The notes beneath the pieces are model-generated. The model did not search any database and was not told where the DNA came from. It saw only the letters and a program-made list of their open reading frames with translations. From Monodelphis domestica (lineage: Eukaryota; Chordata; Mammalia; Didelphimorphia; Didelphidae): a DNA stretch of 64,000 nt. Both the position numbers and the translations under genes were made by a program. Location: assembly GCF_027887165.1 (NCBI RefSeq), contig NC_077233.1:218470517-218534516 (forward strand), given 5' to 3'. Shown here in pieces: positions 39,681 to 63,853 of the stretch. Every line of letters begins with the position of its first letter. Within the stretch, counting starts at the first letter, position 1.

Positions 39681-40999
39681 GCTTGTTGAGTCACTAAATT
39701 GTAAAAATCTTGGAGATATTTAAAAATTTGAACTCTTATCAAATAAATTTTTCCAGGATCCCCAAATCTTTTGCCTTTTCTCAAGCTCTTGCTTGAATAA
39801 AGAAAGTAGCAGTTGACGTCTCTCTTGCTTTCATTTCAGTAGGTCATTGAACAGAACCTCAGGGCGCTTTAATTGTCACTATCTGAATCTTGGACTGAAG
39901 GTTTCCAAGTCTCTTCTTGCCATTTAATATAATGGTTCTTAACCTTTATCTATGTAAGGCACCCCTTACATAGGGGTCTGGTTATGTTGATATAGGATCC
40001 TGAAAATATTTTTTAAAATCCTAGCTCAAGGGCCCCATTTTTAGAACCCCATGTCTAATTGCCATCTGGGTCACCAGCTTCCCTACTACTCCTTCATTTT
40101 TGGTCAGTTTCACAGGTTTCCTTTGAATCCTTTGAATGGTGTAATTGATCAAAAGGGAACTGCTGAAGCTGCCACTCCTTTTGGTTGGTTAGTATTACTG
40201 ATACTAAGTTATTAATGACTCATGTTTATCTGGTGTCCTAAGGTTTATTTTTAAATTTTTTTGATAGTGAATGAATTCATTTTTCTATGCAGAAAGAAAT
40301 GGGAAAGGTAGTAATAATGATAATAACTAGCAGTTATATAATAACACTTTGTTTTGAAAAATGCTATATATATATATATTTTTCTCATTAGAAGTTATAT
40401 TAGATAGCTGATCTATACCAAGTCCTGCTCAAAGGGAAATTCCTGGAAATCTCTAATTGGGTAAACTGGAAATAGAGACATGCTTGTTTCTTGGGCTTCT
40501 CTATATTGTTTTTTCCCTCCAGAATCATCTTCTCTTCTGAAAATAACCTAGATCTTATTGTGTGCACACTCTCAAAGCTACAAGTCAGAAGACCACCACT
40601 CATTTCCAAGGCTCTGGCCAATTTCACCTTCATAATAATAAAGAGCAAGGAGTAAGCATTATTTCTCAAATAATGAAAGTCTGATGTAAATGCCTAAGCT
40701 TGAGTTCTAATTACATTTTGATACTCTTTCAAATTCCCTAATTTCCTAGTTGCTCAATTCTTATAACCTGTCTCTTTACTCTTCCTTAGCTAAGCAGATA
40801 TGGTCATGTCCTAAGGTTTATGAAGCAATTTGCTGACAAAAATCTTGAGAAATGTCTAATTTTAAGTATTATTAGCAATGTATTACAGATCACATTAAAG
40901 AAGGGACAGACCTTTTGAGGTCATTTGATTCATTTAGTCCTTATAAAGGATTGACTCTTTCTTGTAAAATACTTACTCATCTTACTTACTTCTAAAGGG

Positions 41000-41300
41000 A
41001 TAGATGAGATAGCCCATTCCACTTCTGGGTACTTCTAACTATAAGGAAGTTTTCCCTTACAACTTAACTTCTTTCATTTCTGCAATTAATAACAATTGTG
41101 ATTTTATTTCTGTCCTCTAGGGCCAAGCAGTAGCTTTTCCACATGACAATCCTTTAGATATTTGAAGCCTGCTATGCTATTTTTAAGTTCTCTTCTGCAC
41201 CATCCTGCTTATTTTCTTCCAAATGCATTCCACTTTATCTAGGACCTTCCTAAAAATTGGCACCCAGAACTGAAAATAGGGGCATGGTGCATCAGGGCTT
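41000..41300 (-). repeat. L2/L3-like LINE fragment
   Basis: Antisense ancient LINE signature: 'ggaagttttcccttacaact', 'tctgtcctctagggccaagc' and 'tggcacccagaactg'. Diverged. Confidence 0.5.
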
Positions 41301-41969
41301 GTCCATCTGCTACCTAGCTCTTCCTGTGACTCCAAGAAGCTGTAGCATGCCCAGTGGCCACACTAGAACTAAACCAGGTTAACAGTAATTGACAGATCTA
41401 AGGTCTGTGGGTGAACTAGGAGAGCATCTTCTTGGAGCCACAAGTAAGAGCTGGGTCAAGGGTAGACAGCAAAGGAGGAAAGTAGCTATGTCTAGGAATA
41501 TTATACCCTCTCCCTCCTCTGTAGCTTGATCTGTCCATCAAACATTCCTGACATAGCATAGTTGCGCCAGGTTTGTCAAGTTTTTTGTTTTTTTTTTGTC
41601 ATTATTTGTCAATAAAAGTCAAGGTTTTGGGCTTCTTGGGGAGAGAATTGAGAAGAGAAGGAAGAAGTTGGGAACAGAGCAGGCAGGTGAAGGGAGGGAG
41701 GAAGAGACTGGCAGGCTAGGGACCATGCAGTCAGGTTACTTATAGGAATGATTGTCTACCCTTCCTAATAAACTTTATAAAATATATATTTGGGTAGAAA
41801 TATTATTCCAATTCTTACATACCCCTGGGCTCAACAACCTCTGACATTAGAGGCATTATTTTTCCCTAAAATGCCCCATATCCCTCAGAGAGTTCAATGA
41901 ATGCTTATTGAATGAATGCCATAGTTGGTTATTTCTATCTTTTCTATAATTTTTGAGGAAACAAACTTT

Positions 41970-42180
41970 CTATGTATCAGTTGTTTTTGTTCAATCATTT
42001 CAGTTCTGTCTGATGCTTCATAATTTCATTTGAGGTTTTCTTGGCTGCCATTTCCTTCTCCAGCTCATTTTACAGAGGAGGAAATAGGCCAACAGAGTTA
42101 AGAGACTTACTTGGAGTTATACAACTAGTAAGTATCTGAGACTATATTTGAACTCAGGAAGATGAGTCGTCTTACCTCTA
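41970..42180 (-). repeat. MAR1-like marsupial SINE
   Basis: Antisense copy with 'gttctgtctgatgcttcata', 'ccttctccagctcattttac' and 'tttgaactcaggaagatgag'. Confidence 0.72.
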
Positions 42181-42187
42181 AGCTCTA

Positions 42188-42296
42188 CACTCTATATGTA
42201 CACATGTGTGTGCATACATATATAAATGTATATGTAAATTATGTGTATAGTTGCTATACATATATACATACACACATATATGTACACACACATAGC
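42188..42296. repeat. AT/AC-rich simple repeat
   Basis: Irregular alternation of TA, CA and TG dinucleotides, a decayed microsatellite directly attached to the SINE end. Confidence 0.75.
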
Positions 42297-42658
42297 ACCT
42301 TCTTTCAGCTTGGGTTTACATTGAAGAAGCCAAAGTCATCCACATAATGGGTGACTGCATTCTAAGCCATCATGGGTGGTTTTGACTTCTGTTTTGCCAC
42401 TAGACTTGGATAATTAGAAGAGATCGTGAGGCTGATGTCTTTGTGCTACTTTACTTCACTTAAATTCAAGGACAACAATCAACCAACCAACAGTGGAATG
42501 TTTCCCTGTCTTATTCTTAATGTAGCCTAGAATGACATATCATACAGTTGATTCTGTGAGTTTATAATCTGCCAAAATCCACAGATCCTTTTCTTTTTTT
42601 TAATTTAAAATTTTATTTTTATTGTTATGTAAAATACACCACCATATTGGTCATTTTT

Positions 42659-43171
42659 CCCTTTTATTTTATTTTTAATTTTAATTTTATTTTGTCGATT
42701 TAGAACATTATTCCTTGGTTATAAGAATCATTTTCCATTCCTCCCTCTCCTTCACCCATCCTTCCTGTAGCCGATGCGCAATTCCACTGGGACATGTGTC
42801 CTTGATCAGAACCTATTTCCGTGTTGTTGATGTTTTCACTAGGATGATCATTTAGAGTCTACATTCCCAACCTTATCCCCTCGACTCATGTAGTCAAGCA
42901 GTTGTTTTTCTTTGGTGTTTCCTACTCCCATAGTTCTTCCTCTGGATGCAGATAGTGTTCTTTCTTGTAGATCCCTCCAAGTTGTTCAGGATCATTGCAT
43001 TGCCACTAATGGAGAAGTCCATTACATTCAATTGTACCACAGTGTATCAGTCTTTGTGTATAATGTTTTTCTGGTTCTGCTCCTCTCACTCTCCATCAAT
43101 TCCTGGAGGTCGTTCCAGTTCACATGGAATTATTCCAGTTTATTCCTTTGAGCACAATAGTATTCCATCAT
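42659..43171 (-). mobile_element. 5'-truncated L1 with target duplication
   Basis: L1 3' UTR and ORF2 end in antisense, about 510 bp, flanked by ATATTGGTCATTTTT (42644-42658) and its one-mismatch copy at 43172-43186. It landed in an older LINE 3' end whose pieces continue on both sides. Confidence 0.8.
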
Positions 43172-43189
43172 ATATTGGTTATTTTTATA

Positions 43190-45885
43190 AGAGGACCCTC
43201 ATACATAACCAAAACCCCCAAATAAACCTATAAATACACTGATGGGAAAGATGACTCCAACAGTTCTTTACCTGAGGTAGATAGTGTTCCCCATTATAAG
43301 TTATAGATCCATTTCATGGTAATATTTGTTCAATTACATTTGTCTTATGCTTTTGAAATTGATTTTTTAAAAATCCTAATGTTATATTTTACATTTATTC
43401 TTGTTAAACTAAATTTTGTTCTAAACCCATTTTTTGGATCTTGATTCTTTCATACAATTTATTAACCCTCTCTCACAACTTCATAGCATCCATAAATTTG
43501 ACTGTTCTGCTTGAAGTACCGTGGAAAGAATGCTGGAACTTTTACTTCAATATAATGGCAGCATCTCCCAACTTTACTCATTAGTAGCTCTATGATCCTG
43601 GGCAAGTCACTTAGGGGAGTGGGGTGAGGAGAGGAATCTCTGGACCATTAAAGTCTGTCTTCAACTTGATACAAAGCTGTTAATGATTATTATTTTTTTA
43701 GTTCTGATTATTCAAGCAATTCTGAATTTGCCTTAATTGTACTATCTTCTAGCACACATCTCCATTTTGTCCATGTAGCATGAAAGAAGCCTGTTAAATA
43801 CTTTGACCGAAATCTAAAAATACTTTATAGCATTCCCCTGATCAATAAGTCTGTTACTCCTGTTGAAAAAGAAATGGAATTAAGTCTCATAAATTTTATT
43901 AAACATTTAAGTGGTGACTGTGTGTCAGGTACTGTGCTAAGCATTGAACAAAAAAATGCAAGTGTCCTCAATGTTCTTACGTTTTAAAAGGAAGACAACA
44001 AGTACATATATGGGTATTTATAATATATATAAAAATGTTAGTTTTGGGATGGTGTGTACTATTTTTTTTATCTAATCTGAGTCTAGATAAAGAAGGAAAC
44101 AGGCTCAGAGGGATAACCTTGAATTACTTTAGACTGTGTCTCATAATATATCCTTACACTTTTTATTCTGTCTCACTTCTGTATCTTTTTTTTTGTTTCC
44201 ACCACAGTCAATGCTTATTTTTTCCCTTTAGTGTAGGTGACCAAGTTTAACTACACATCATTCTGTACTCTTAAATTATTTGTCCTTTTTCCTTTTATGT
44301 TCTTGACTTGCCAAACCCCAACCCTGGCACACTCCCACTGCTCATGGAGGAAGTCACTCAATACTGTTAACTATTACAAATTTATGTTCTCTAATCTCAA
44401 CTGGTTCTTGCTAAGATGTCCTGCTGTGGTGCTTTATCTGGCATGGAGGTGACCCTGGATTCTTGAAGACTATACATGTTCATATTAGAAGTATGAAAAG
44501 ACTAATTTTCAGTAGGCTGGCAACTTGTTGATCAAGTTTTTAGTATGGCAACCAATAAAACAAAAAAATATAAAACTTTCTGGAGAAATACAAAATTTAA
44601 TTGTGTCAGAGTACTGAGAAAGAGATTAGAGAATGTGAAGAATCACTGCTTCGGGGTAGTTTAGAATACTTTAATTTAGGTATTGGCATTCTAAATGTGA
44701 GGTTCTTTTTCAGGACCTGTGCATAGATTTACAGACTGGGATTTACATTTAGGATTGGAAGAGGAAACTTCAAGGTCATCTTGTTCAGCCTCCTTTTATA
44801 GATAAGGAAACAAACCCAGAGAAGCAAAGTAATTTTGCTGCTGTCACAGACCATCCAAGTTTGAATTTGAACCCAAATTCCTTAACCAAAAATGGAGTGC
44901 TGTTTTCCTTTACTTGTGCATCATATTACTTGCCATACTTTGTCTGGAAGACAAATAGAGAGATAGCTCATGGTCTCTTTTTGGAGTGGCAGCAGAAGGA
45001 GTTGGAAAAATTAGTTTTAACCTGTGGCCAGTGGGAACTAGAAACTTAATTTTATGGCATGTTTGGTTATTTTGAATTACAGTGCTTGTGGCAAATATCT
45101 GAAAAAATGCCATCAACCTGTCAAGAACTATTTAATAGTCCATGTGCCAAGCAATGTGTCAGGCATTGAGGATATGAAGACAATTCTAAAAATAGTTCTT
45201 ACCCTCATGGCTTATTTCCCCTATTTCACACTGATTCTGTCAAATTTATATCTCTGATTGTACACATGGCCTCAATCTTATGTCTGCCCTCATATTACCT
45301 CTTTCTCTTGTCTAGAATGTAATAAGTACTTTTTACTTATACCTCCATAAACAGCCTGTTTTCCTTCAAAATGCAGCATAAATATCCCCTTCTGTTTGAA
45401 GCTTTTCCTGATCCTCACAATTTCATGTGCCCTCCCTGTCTAATTGCGTGGTTTTTAACTACTTTGTAATTATTTGTAATTTTATTTATTCTCTATGGAG
45501 CTCACATATCAACTTCTATATGAAGCCTTTCTTGTTCACAATAATTTGTGCCCTCCCTCCCTAATTACTGTGTATTTTAATTATTTATATTTATTCTTTT
45601 TATTTATTTATCTGGCTCAGTGAGACAAAATGTACTTATATAGCTATTTACAAAATAGATATGAGGTGATTTTTGAAGGAAGTCACTAGTAGCTATGGAG
45701 TATCAGGAAAGCCTAAAGTTGAATGAATATGGCCATTATGCTAAAATTCGACTAGGGATTCTGAGAAATGGAGGTGAGGAAGGAGTACTTTGCTGGCCTA
45801 GGGGATGAAAGCAGGAATGCTATATACACATACATACATACATATAGACACATATAGACACACACATACATCTATAGCGATATCT
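43190..45885. other. MAD1L1 intron 1, no gene seen
   Basis: Contains old MIR- and L2/L3-like fragments (43380-43680, 43740-43850, 43900-44000, 44755-44880, 45300-45560). I find no exon or RNA gene. Confidence 0.45.
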
Positions 45886-45889
45886 ATAT

Positions 45890-46090
45890 TTTTCTCCTAA
45901 GCCCTTACTGTTTGTTTTATAATCAATACTGTGTATTGGTTCAAAGGCAGAAGAGTGGTAAGGGCAAAGGGGGTGAAGTGATTTGCCTAGGGCCACAAAG
46001 CTTGGAAGTGTCTGAGGCTGGATTTGAACCGAGGACCTCCTGTCTTTAAGCCTGGCTTTCGATCCATCGAACCAGCCACCTAGCTTCTCC
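45890..46090 (-). repeat. SINE1/WSINE-like marsupial SINE
   Basis: Antisense copy: 'aagcccttactgtttg', 'atcaatactgtgtattggtt', 'ggatttgaaccgaggacctc' and a 'ccacctagct' end. Confidence 0.85.
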
Positions 46091-46149
46091 TGAGGAATGC
46101 CATATGTTGAGGAACAAGCAAGAAGGCTAGTTTCTTTGGAATACAGTAT

Positions 46150-46405
46150 GTGTTCTTGTTCAGTCATTTTTTCTAGTTTTGTCCCATTCTTTGTGATCCC
46201 ATTTGGGGTTTTCCTGGCAAAGATAACCAGAATAGTTGCTATTTCCTTGTTCAGCTCATTTTACAGATGAGAAAACTGAGGTAAATAGGGTGAAGTGATT
46301 TGCCATGCAGCTACTAAGTATATGAGACCAGATTTGAACTGAAGAAGAGTTGTCTTCCTGACTTCAGGCCTCGTGCTTTTATCCACTACACCACCCAGCT
46401 GCCCA
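46150..46405 (-). repeat. MAR1-like marsupial SINE
   Basis: Antisense copy with 'ttctttgtgatcccatttgg', 'ttacagatgagaaaactgag' and 'ttatccactacaccacccag'. Confidence 0.75.
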
Positions 46406-46429
46406 GTATATGTAGGGGCAGGGTAATGT

Positions 46430-46640
46430 CCAGTAAAAGCCAGTAGGGACCAGGCTGTGAAGAGCTTTAAAAGCCAAGCAGAAGAGCTTATATTTATTCC
46501 TGTAGGAGCCACTGAATTTTATTATGTAAGGGAGTGACCTGGTTAAATTTTCACTTTAGGAAAATCACTTTGACAGCTGGAATAGAGGATAGATTGAAAA
46601 AGGGAGAGGCACAATGAAAATAATTGCAGCTTATGTATCA
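46430..46640 (+). repeat. Ancient interspersed repeat fragment
   Basis: Blocks 'aagccagtagggaccaggct', 'aagggagtgacctggttaaa' and 'aaaatcactttgacagctgg'; same family as part of 11720-12150. Pyrimidine-rich old repeats continue at 47000-47740. Confidence 0.5.
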
Positions 46641-47988
46641 CCATCTATTTTATAGGAATAAGAGGTAGAGAAATTCAATGAAGATTCCAAATTAAATCAA
46701 CATTTTAATATCAGGTGACTTTAATACAAAGGTGAGCATCAAGAACACAGTGAAAAACATGGTTAAAAAATTAAAAAGTCAAAAAGACTTACAGATTATA
46801 CCTAGGCCTTATGACTATAATTATCTTAACTACTTATTGGGTATTTAAAACCAGATATCCCAGAACCATCATGATACATTAGACATGCCTAAAATAGAAC
46901 TTAACCTCTTTCCCTCTCTTCCTCTCCACAACTTCCTCCCATTTATCTAAGGCATCACTATTCTCTCAGGTTTGGGACCTCACAGTCATCCTTGATTCTC
47001 TAGCTCATGTATCTGCTTGTTTGCAAAATTTTGCTGTTTCCACCTTTATAATATTTCATGCTTCTAAATCTTTCTATTCACAGAGCTAACAAATTAGGTC
47101 AGGGCCTCATCTATTCTCCCCTAAAAGATTGCATCAGCCTCCTAAGTGATCTGTGTTTTAAGTCTTTCCCCACTTTAGTCAGTGTTCTTTGGCACAAATT
47201 TCACTGTCACTCTCCTCTGCTGAATAAACTCCCTAGGGAGCCTTTTAAGAATTCCTCTGTTTAGCTTTTAAAGCTTTTCACAACTTGGCCCCCACCTATT
47301 TTTCCTGCATCATTATATATTACTTTCTCTCTGTTCCTCTGATCCTGCCAAATCGATGACTCTTCTTATACATGGTGCTGAATTTATATTACCTTTATTA
47401 TATTTATATTTATATATCTTTATATTACCTCTTCCCCATCCCTAGTATGTTCTTTCTGTTCACTTACATCTCATTGGCAACTTCTTTTCCTTCAAGATGC
47501 AGCTCAAGCAGTCCCTTCTGTGTGAAGCTTTTCCTGATACTCACAATTGCTTGTACCCTCCTCCTTAACTAACTTGTACTGAATTACTTTGTAATTATTT
47601 TTCTTATTTTTTTTATTTATTCTGTATTGATGTAGCTCAAGTACCACTTCATACACAAAGCCTTTCCTTATTTCCCAATCACTTGTGTTCTCCTTCCCAA
47701 ACTACCTTGTAGTTATGTTGTATGTCTTCCCCTTATATTTATTCTGCATGTAATTATATATGTGTACATATATGTGTATATATATGTATATATATATATT
47801 TATCATCCTTTGCAGTGGAATGTAAACTTGAAAGTATGGATTATTTAATTTTTTGTATTTATAGTAGGCACTTAATAAATAGTAGTTGATTGATTAAGGA
47901 AAAAATTTGGAGGCATTGGGCATGAGCACCAACTTACAGAATTTGCTATATTTTAATAGACAAGTGACTATTATTGTTGAAGTCCATT

Positions 47989-50900
47989 AAGAATTTTTTT
48001 TAAATTAATTTATTTTTTAAAATTTTATTTAGTCAATTTAGAACATTATTCCTTGGTTACAAGAATCATATTCTATCCCTCCCTCCCCTTCACCCACCCT
48101 TCCCATAGCCGACACGCAATTACACTAAGTATTACATGTGTCCTTGATCAGAACCTATTTCCATGTTGTTTGCACTAGGATGATCATTTAGAATCTACAT
48201 CTCCAGCCATATCCCCTTGACCCATGTAATCAAGCAGTTGTTTTCTACTCCCACAGTTTTTCCTCTGGATGTGGATAGTGGTTTTTCTTGTAGATCCCTC
48301 CGGGTTGTTCAGGGTCACTGCATTACCAATAATGGAGAAGTCCATTACATTCGATTGTACCACAGTGTATCAGTCTCTGTGTATAATGTTCTCCTGGTTC
48401 TGCTCCTTTCACTTTGTATCAATTCCTGCACATCCCAGTTCCCATGGAATTCCTCCACTTTATTATTCCTTTGAGCACAATAGTATTCCATCACCAAAAT
48501 ATACCACAATTTGTTCAGCCATTCCCCAATTGAAGGGCATCCCCTCATTTTCCAAATTTTGGCCACCACAAAGAGCGCAGCTATGAATATTCTTGTACAA
48601 GTCTTTTTCCTTATTATCTCTTTGGGGTACAAATCCAGCAGTGCCATGGCTGGATCAAAGGGCAGATAGTCTTTTATCGCCCTTTGGGCTTAGTTTCAAA
48701 TTGCCCTCCAGAATGGCTGGATCAATTCACAGCTCCACCAGCAATGAATTAATGTCCCGACTTTGCCACATCTCCTCCAACATTCATTACTTTCCACTGC
48801 TGTCATGTTAGCCAATCTGCTAGGTGTGAGGTGATACCTCAGAGTTGTTTTGATTTGCATCTCCCTGATTATAATTTAGAACACTTTTTCATGTGCTTAT
48901 TAATAGTTTTGATTTCTTTAACTGAAAATTGTCTAGTCATGTCCCTTGCCCATTTATCAATTGGAGAATTGGTTGATTTTTTGTATAATTTGTAATATTT
49001 ATAGGGAAAGATGGGTGGATATGAAGAGCAGGGGATACGGAAGGTTTGTAAAAGGGAATGGAGGGAGTTGAAGGGAGAGAGGGAATATGGCTGCCGGTGA
49101 GGCAAAGTAGAGAGATGCCCCCTGCTGAGAGGCTATTTTTGAACAAAATGGGGTGTCTGAGAAATGGGCCACTTATGATAGCCAGTGGGGATGTCTTCTA
49201 TTGATTGATGTTGAAGATGCCCCAGAGCAGGTAAACACGGACCCTCCTGAGGGACAAGCCTTTCCTCAGACTTTGGTCGCCCAGCAAGGGTCCGATAAGG
49301 ACCGTTTGTAGTTGAATGACTGTCCTGAGGTTCAGCTCCCTCTATGCCCCCTGAAAAGATAATCCTCTTATCTGCCTGCGATATTCAAATAAGATAAATT
49401 TTAATAACCAGTTCAGATTGGAGAGGTATCAGGAAAGAGGAATTTCTTTAGATAAGGTTTGAGTCTCTCAGTATTGGAGCCGAGTCCAGGCCTCACAGGC
49501 TGGTTATTCCTGTCTACGCTATATCTGTGCTAGTTTTTGTAATTTCATAATCTTAGCAGTAGATAGCAAGCAACAAGAAAAGTTCTGACTTTCAGAGCTG
49601 GTTGGGCCTGTCTCTTCGGGCTGAAGAAAATAGAGGCACTTTCATCCAGAGACTGGGAAGAAAAAATTCCACACACTTCCCATGCCAGGAAGGAAATGCT
49701 AGTCACAAGACCAACTGCCACTCCCAGTTGTCCCTTCCCCCACCAACTGTCAGTATTGTCAATTTCTTCTCTCTCTAATATTCCTACTGTTGCTTGTTCT
49801 AACACAGTTGCAGAAAGTCCAGAACTTGTTTTTGTTTCCTTTCCACAAATTGATTTAGCTCTTTATAAATTTGAGTAATTAGACCTCTGTCAGAGGTTAT
49901 TGTAATGAAGATTTTTTTCCCCATTGTGTTGCTTCCCTTCTAATTTTGGTTGTGTTGGTTTTGTTTGTACAAAAATTTTTAATTTGATGTAATTAAAATT
50001 ATTTATTTTACATTTTGTGATCTTTTTCTAACTCTTGCTTGGTTTTAAAATCTTTCCTTTCCCAAAGATCTGACATGTATACTATTCTGTGTTCACCTAA
50101 TTTACTTATAGCTTCCTTCTTTATGTTCAAGTTATTTGCCTATTCTGAGTTTATCTTGGTGTAGGATGTGAAATGTTGATCCAACACCAATCTCTCCCAT
50201 ACTGTCTTCCAATTTTCCCAGCAGTTTTTATCAAATAGTGGGTTTTGGTCCCAAAAGCTGGGATCTTTGGAATTATCATTGACTGTCTTGCTGAGGTCAC
50301 TTAACCCAAGTCTATTCCACTGATCCTCCTTTCTGTCTCTTAGCCAGTACCATATTGTTTTGATGACCACTGCTTTATAGTATAGATTGAGATCTGGGTC
50401 TGCAAGGCCACTTTCCTTCGCATTTTTTTTTTCATGATTTCCCTGGATATCCTTGATCTTTGTTCTTCCAAATGAACTTTGTTACGATTTTTTTTTAATT
50501 CAGTAAAAATGTTTTTTTGGTAGTTCAATGGGTATGGCACTAAATAAGTAAATAAGTTTGGGTAGGGTGGTCATTTTTATTATGTTAGCCTGTCCTACCT
50601 ATGAGCAATTAATGTTTTTCCAATTGTTTAGATCTAGTTTTAATTGTGTGGAAAGTGTTTTGTAGTTGTTTTCATATAGTTCCTGTATTTGTCTTGGCAG
50701 ATAAATTCCTAAGTATTTTATCTGAAATCTGAGTGAGGAGGGCAGGTTCTCTGTGTATGGAGCTACAGAGCAAGGATTTTGCCTGAGGCCAGCTCTTGAA
50801 TTTCTGCAGCTTTTACTGTTTGCTGCTCTTCTCTGTGCTATCTCCCCGCGAGTGCCCATGGTCTGTTCTCTTTAGCCTGCTGGGGTTTCAGGTCTAGCTG

Positions 50901-51260
50901 CTCTCAGGGGTAGGTCTTTGGTGGTCTTAGTCAGCTGCCAAGGAACTAGAGGTGCTCCTCACTCACTCTAGTGGTGCCCCTCACTCACTCACTGATTCTG
51001 TGTGTTGGTTCTGACTCTGGCTCCTTAGGTGGGGTGGGGGAGGGGTAGATCAGCTCTTGTTTTTGTGGGAGCTTTTTCATCTCCTTATAGTGTGGAAATG
51101 CCCCAATCCCACATACCTTCAATGCTGTGCCCTACTGTAGAGTTTCTTCATTCATATGAATTTGGTTTTTTTGGTCTTTTGAGGTAGTCTATATCGGTAG
51201 GTGCTGAGGAGAGGAAGAATCCTGCGTCTAGACTGAGGCCATGTTTACCTGGAAGTCCAC
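47989..51260 (-). mobile_element. Internally deleted L1 carrying an LTR insertion
   Basis: Both ends look genuine. The A-tail/3' end is at 47989 and the 5' end at 51260 opens GTGGACTTCCAGGTAAACAT, the start of a long L1 5' UTR. Flanks are TGAAGTCCATT (47978-47988) and TGGAGTCCATT (51261-51271). From 51260 down to about 50722 it is 5' UTR; it then jumps straight to late ORF2 (ITKQAYL-like to CWRGCG region) and the 3' UTR. ORF1, the endonuclease and most of the reverse transcriptase are missing. A solo LTR sits at 48991-49847. Confidence 0.8.
48991..49847 (-). mobile_element. Solo LTR-like ERV element inside the L1, 4-bp duplication
   Basis: An 857-bp insertion bounded by TGTA...CACA and flanked by AATT (48987-48990, 49848-49851). 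L1 sequence reads through cleanly if it is left out. The likely sense is minus, where it opens TGTGGAAAGG. It resembles no other LTR in the window, and no viral genes are attached. Confidence 0.75.
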
Positions 51261-51788
51261 TGGAGTCCATTTTTAAATCATTTGTTTCTGTGTACACTTG
51301 ACCAACCAACTCATCAAATTAAAGATCAATATTGGAACCAAATCAGAAGAAAGATTATAAAAATAATAAGATGGGGCATGCAATTGTGCAGCTCCATCCC
51401 GAGTTACCTAAGCAAACTGTTGATGCCACAGGATGAGAAACAAATAGAAGAGACTTTGAGAGACCTTTCTATTTCAGGGAGTTTAAGAAATATAAATATA
51501 AATCAGTTAGCACAATGAAGAGTCTAAAGAACCCACCTCTGATAGCAAATATTTTAATCTCTTTATCAAGCTAAAACATAATAGCCAAGGGCAATACAAT
51601 TTTAGAACATAAACTGAAAAAAAAATTTGTGCGGATTTAAAAAATTCCTGATTTTTCTTTTTATGTCAGATATAATTTTGAAGTCCTTTGTTACCTCCCT
51701 CACCCAGCAGTTCTCCCCTTATTACAAAAATTTTAAAAAGGAAAAAAAAATAACACCGAAATACTGATATGGCTCCCAGTGTGTGCTG

Positions 51789-51995
51789 TTTAAAAAAAAA
51801 AAACCAAAACAAACTTGCCTTCTATCTTAGACTTCATACTAAATATAGATTCTAAGGCAGATGAGTGGTAATAGTTAGGCAGTTGGCGTTAATTGACTTG
51901 CTCAGGGTCAAAGAGCCAGGGAATATTTAAGGCCAGATTTGCACACTGGTCTGAACCCCAGATCTGGTACTGTATACACTCTACTACCTAGCTTC
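51789..51995 (-). repeat. SINE1/WSINE-like marsupial SINE
   Basis: Antisense copy: T/A-rich tail on the left, 'tctatcttagacttcatact', 'attgacttgctcagggtcaa' and a 'ctacctagcttcct' end. Confidence 0.8.
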
Positions 51996-52818
51996 CTTGA
52001 CTGCCCTGTTTTACATACAGAGTCCCTCACATCTTCCAGGAAGGAATAGAGCTAACTACATTTCCTCAGATTTTCTTAGTCATTATTACATAGATTATAA
52101 CCTTATTTGTCAAATCTTAGGTAACAAATCTGTGGTAGAGGAGAAAAGTATAATTCTCTTGTGGCAATCACTTGGTATAGCTTCTTAGAAAAGAGGCGTT
52201 GGAAAACGTTTGTAGTGTACTTATGAAGTTTGTGGATGTAACAGTACACATATCATTGAGAGTGAAGCTTAGAAATAGTAAGTATATTCAAACTCAGCCT
52301 GCAGTTTTTCCTAAAACAAAGCTGAGTAAAGGTGGTGAGATGGGAGATTTATTTCATTAATACTAATTAATTATCTTTATTATTTCTCATCTACTCCAGA
52401 TTAGTCTTTTAATATCTGTTGAGAAACAGTAATCAAAAAAGGAGAGAATAAGGGACTTGTGTAAAGTGTCAGCCAGAAAGCATGAAATCATGTTAGGGTA
52501 ATTTAATTGTGCTCTAAACTAAATCATTCTTTCTTGTGCTCTCAAGAGGTATGCATGCGACCATGACATGAATTCCATTCCTTTCTTTCATTGGGCTTAT
52601 TTCTTTGATCAGTTTACTCCTCATTAAAATGCTTGGATCATAGGAATGTTGTGAAGAATGCTGGAGTAATTTGAGAAACACTGGAATACAGGAATATTTT
52701 GATGCAAGATGCAAAGGCAGTGAATTGCTTAGTCATTCCACTTGTATATAGATTTTGTGGTGTTTATAAAGGATGTCCTTTGCTTTTCCTTTATCTTTCT
52801 GTAGGAGGAAAGGTGATC

Positions 52819-63853
<11,035 letters not shown>

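Noticed and set aside
49545-49805. 86-codon open frame within the LTR-like insertion at 48991
   Set aside because: It lies wholly in a solo LTR-like element, and LTRs do not usually encode protein. No domain recognised.
50700-50740. Interpretation of the 47989-51260 L1 as an ordinary spliced L1 cDNA
   Set aside because: The intact relative at 32630 reads ACAAA before the matching ORF2 point, not an AG acceptor, so splicing is not supported by what can be seen here.
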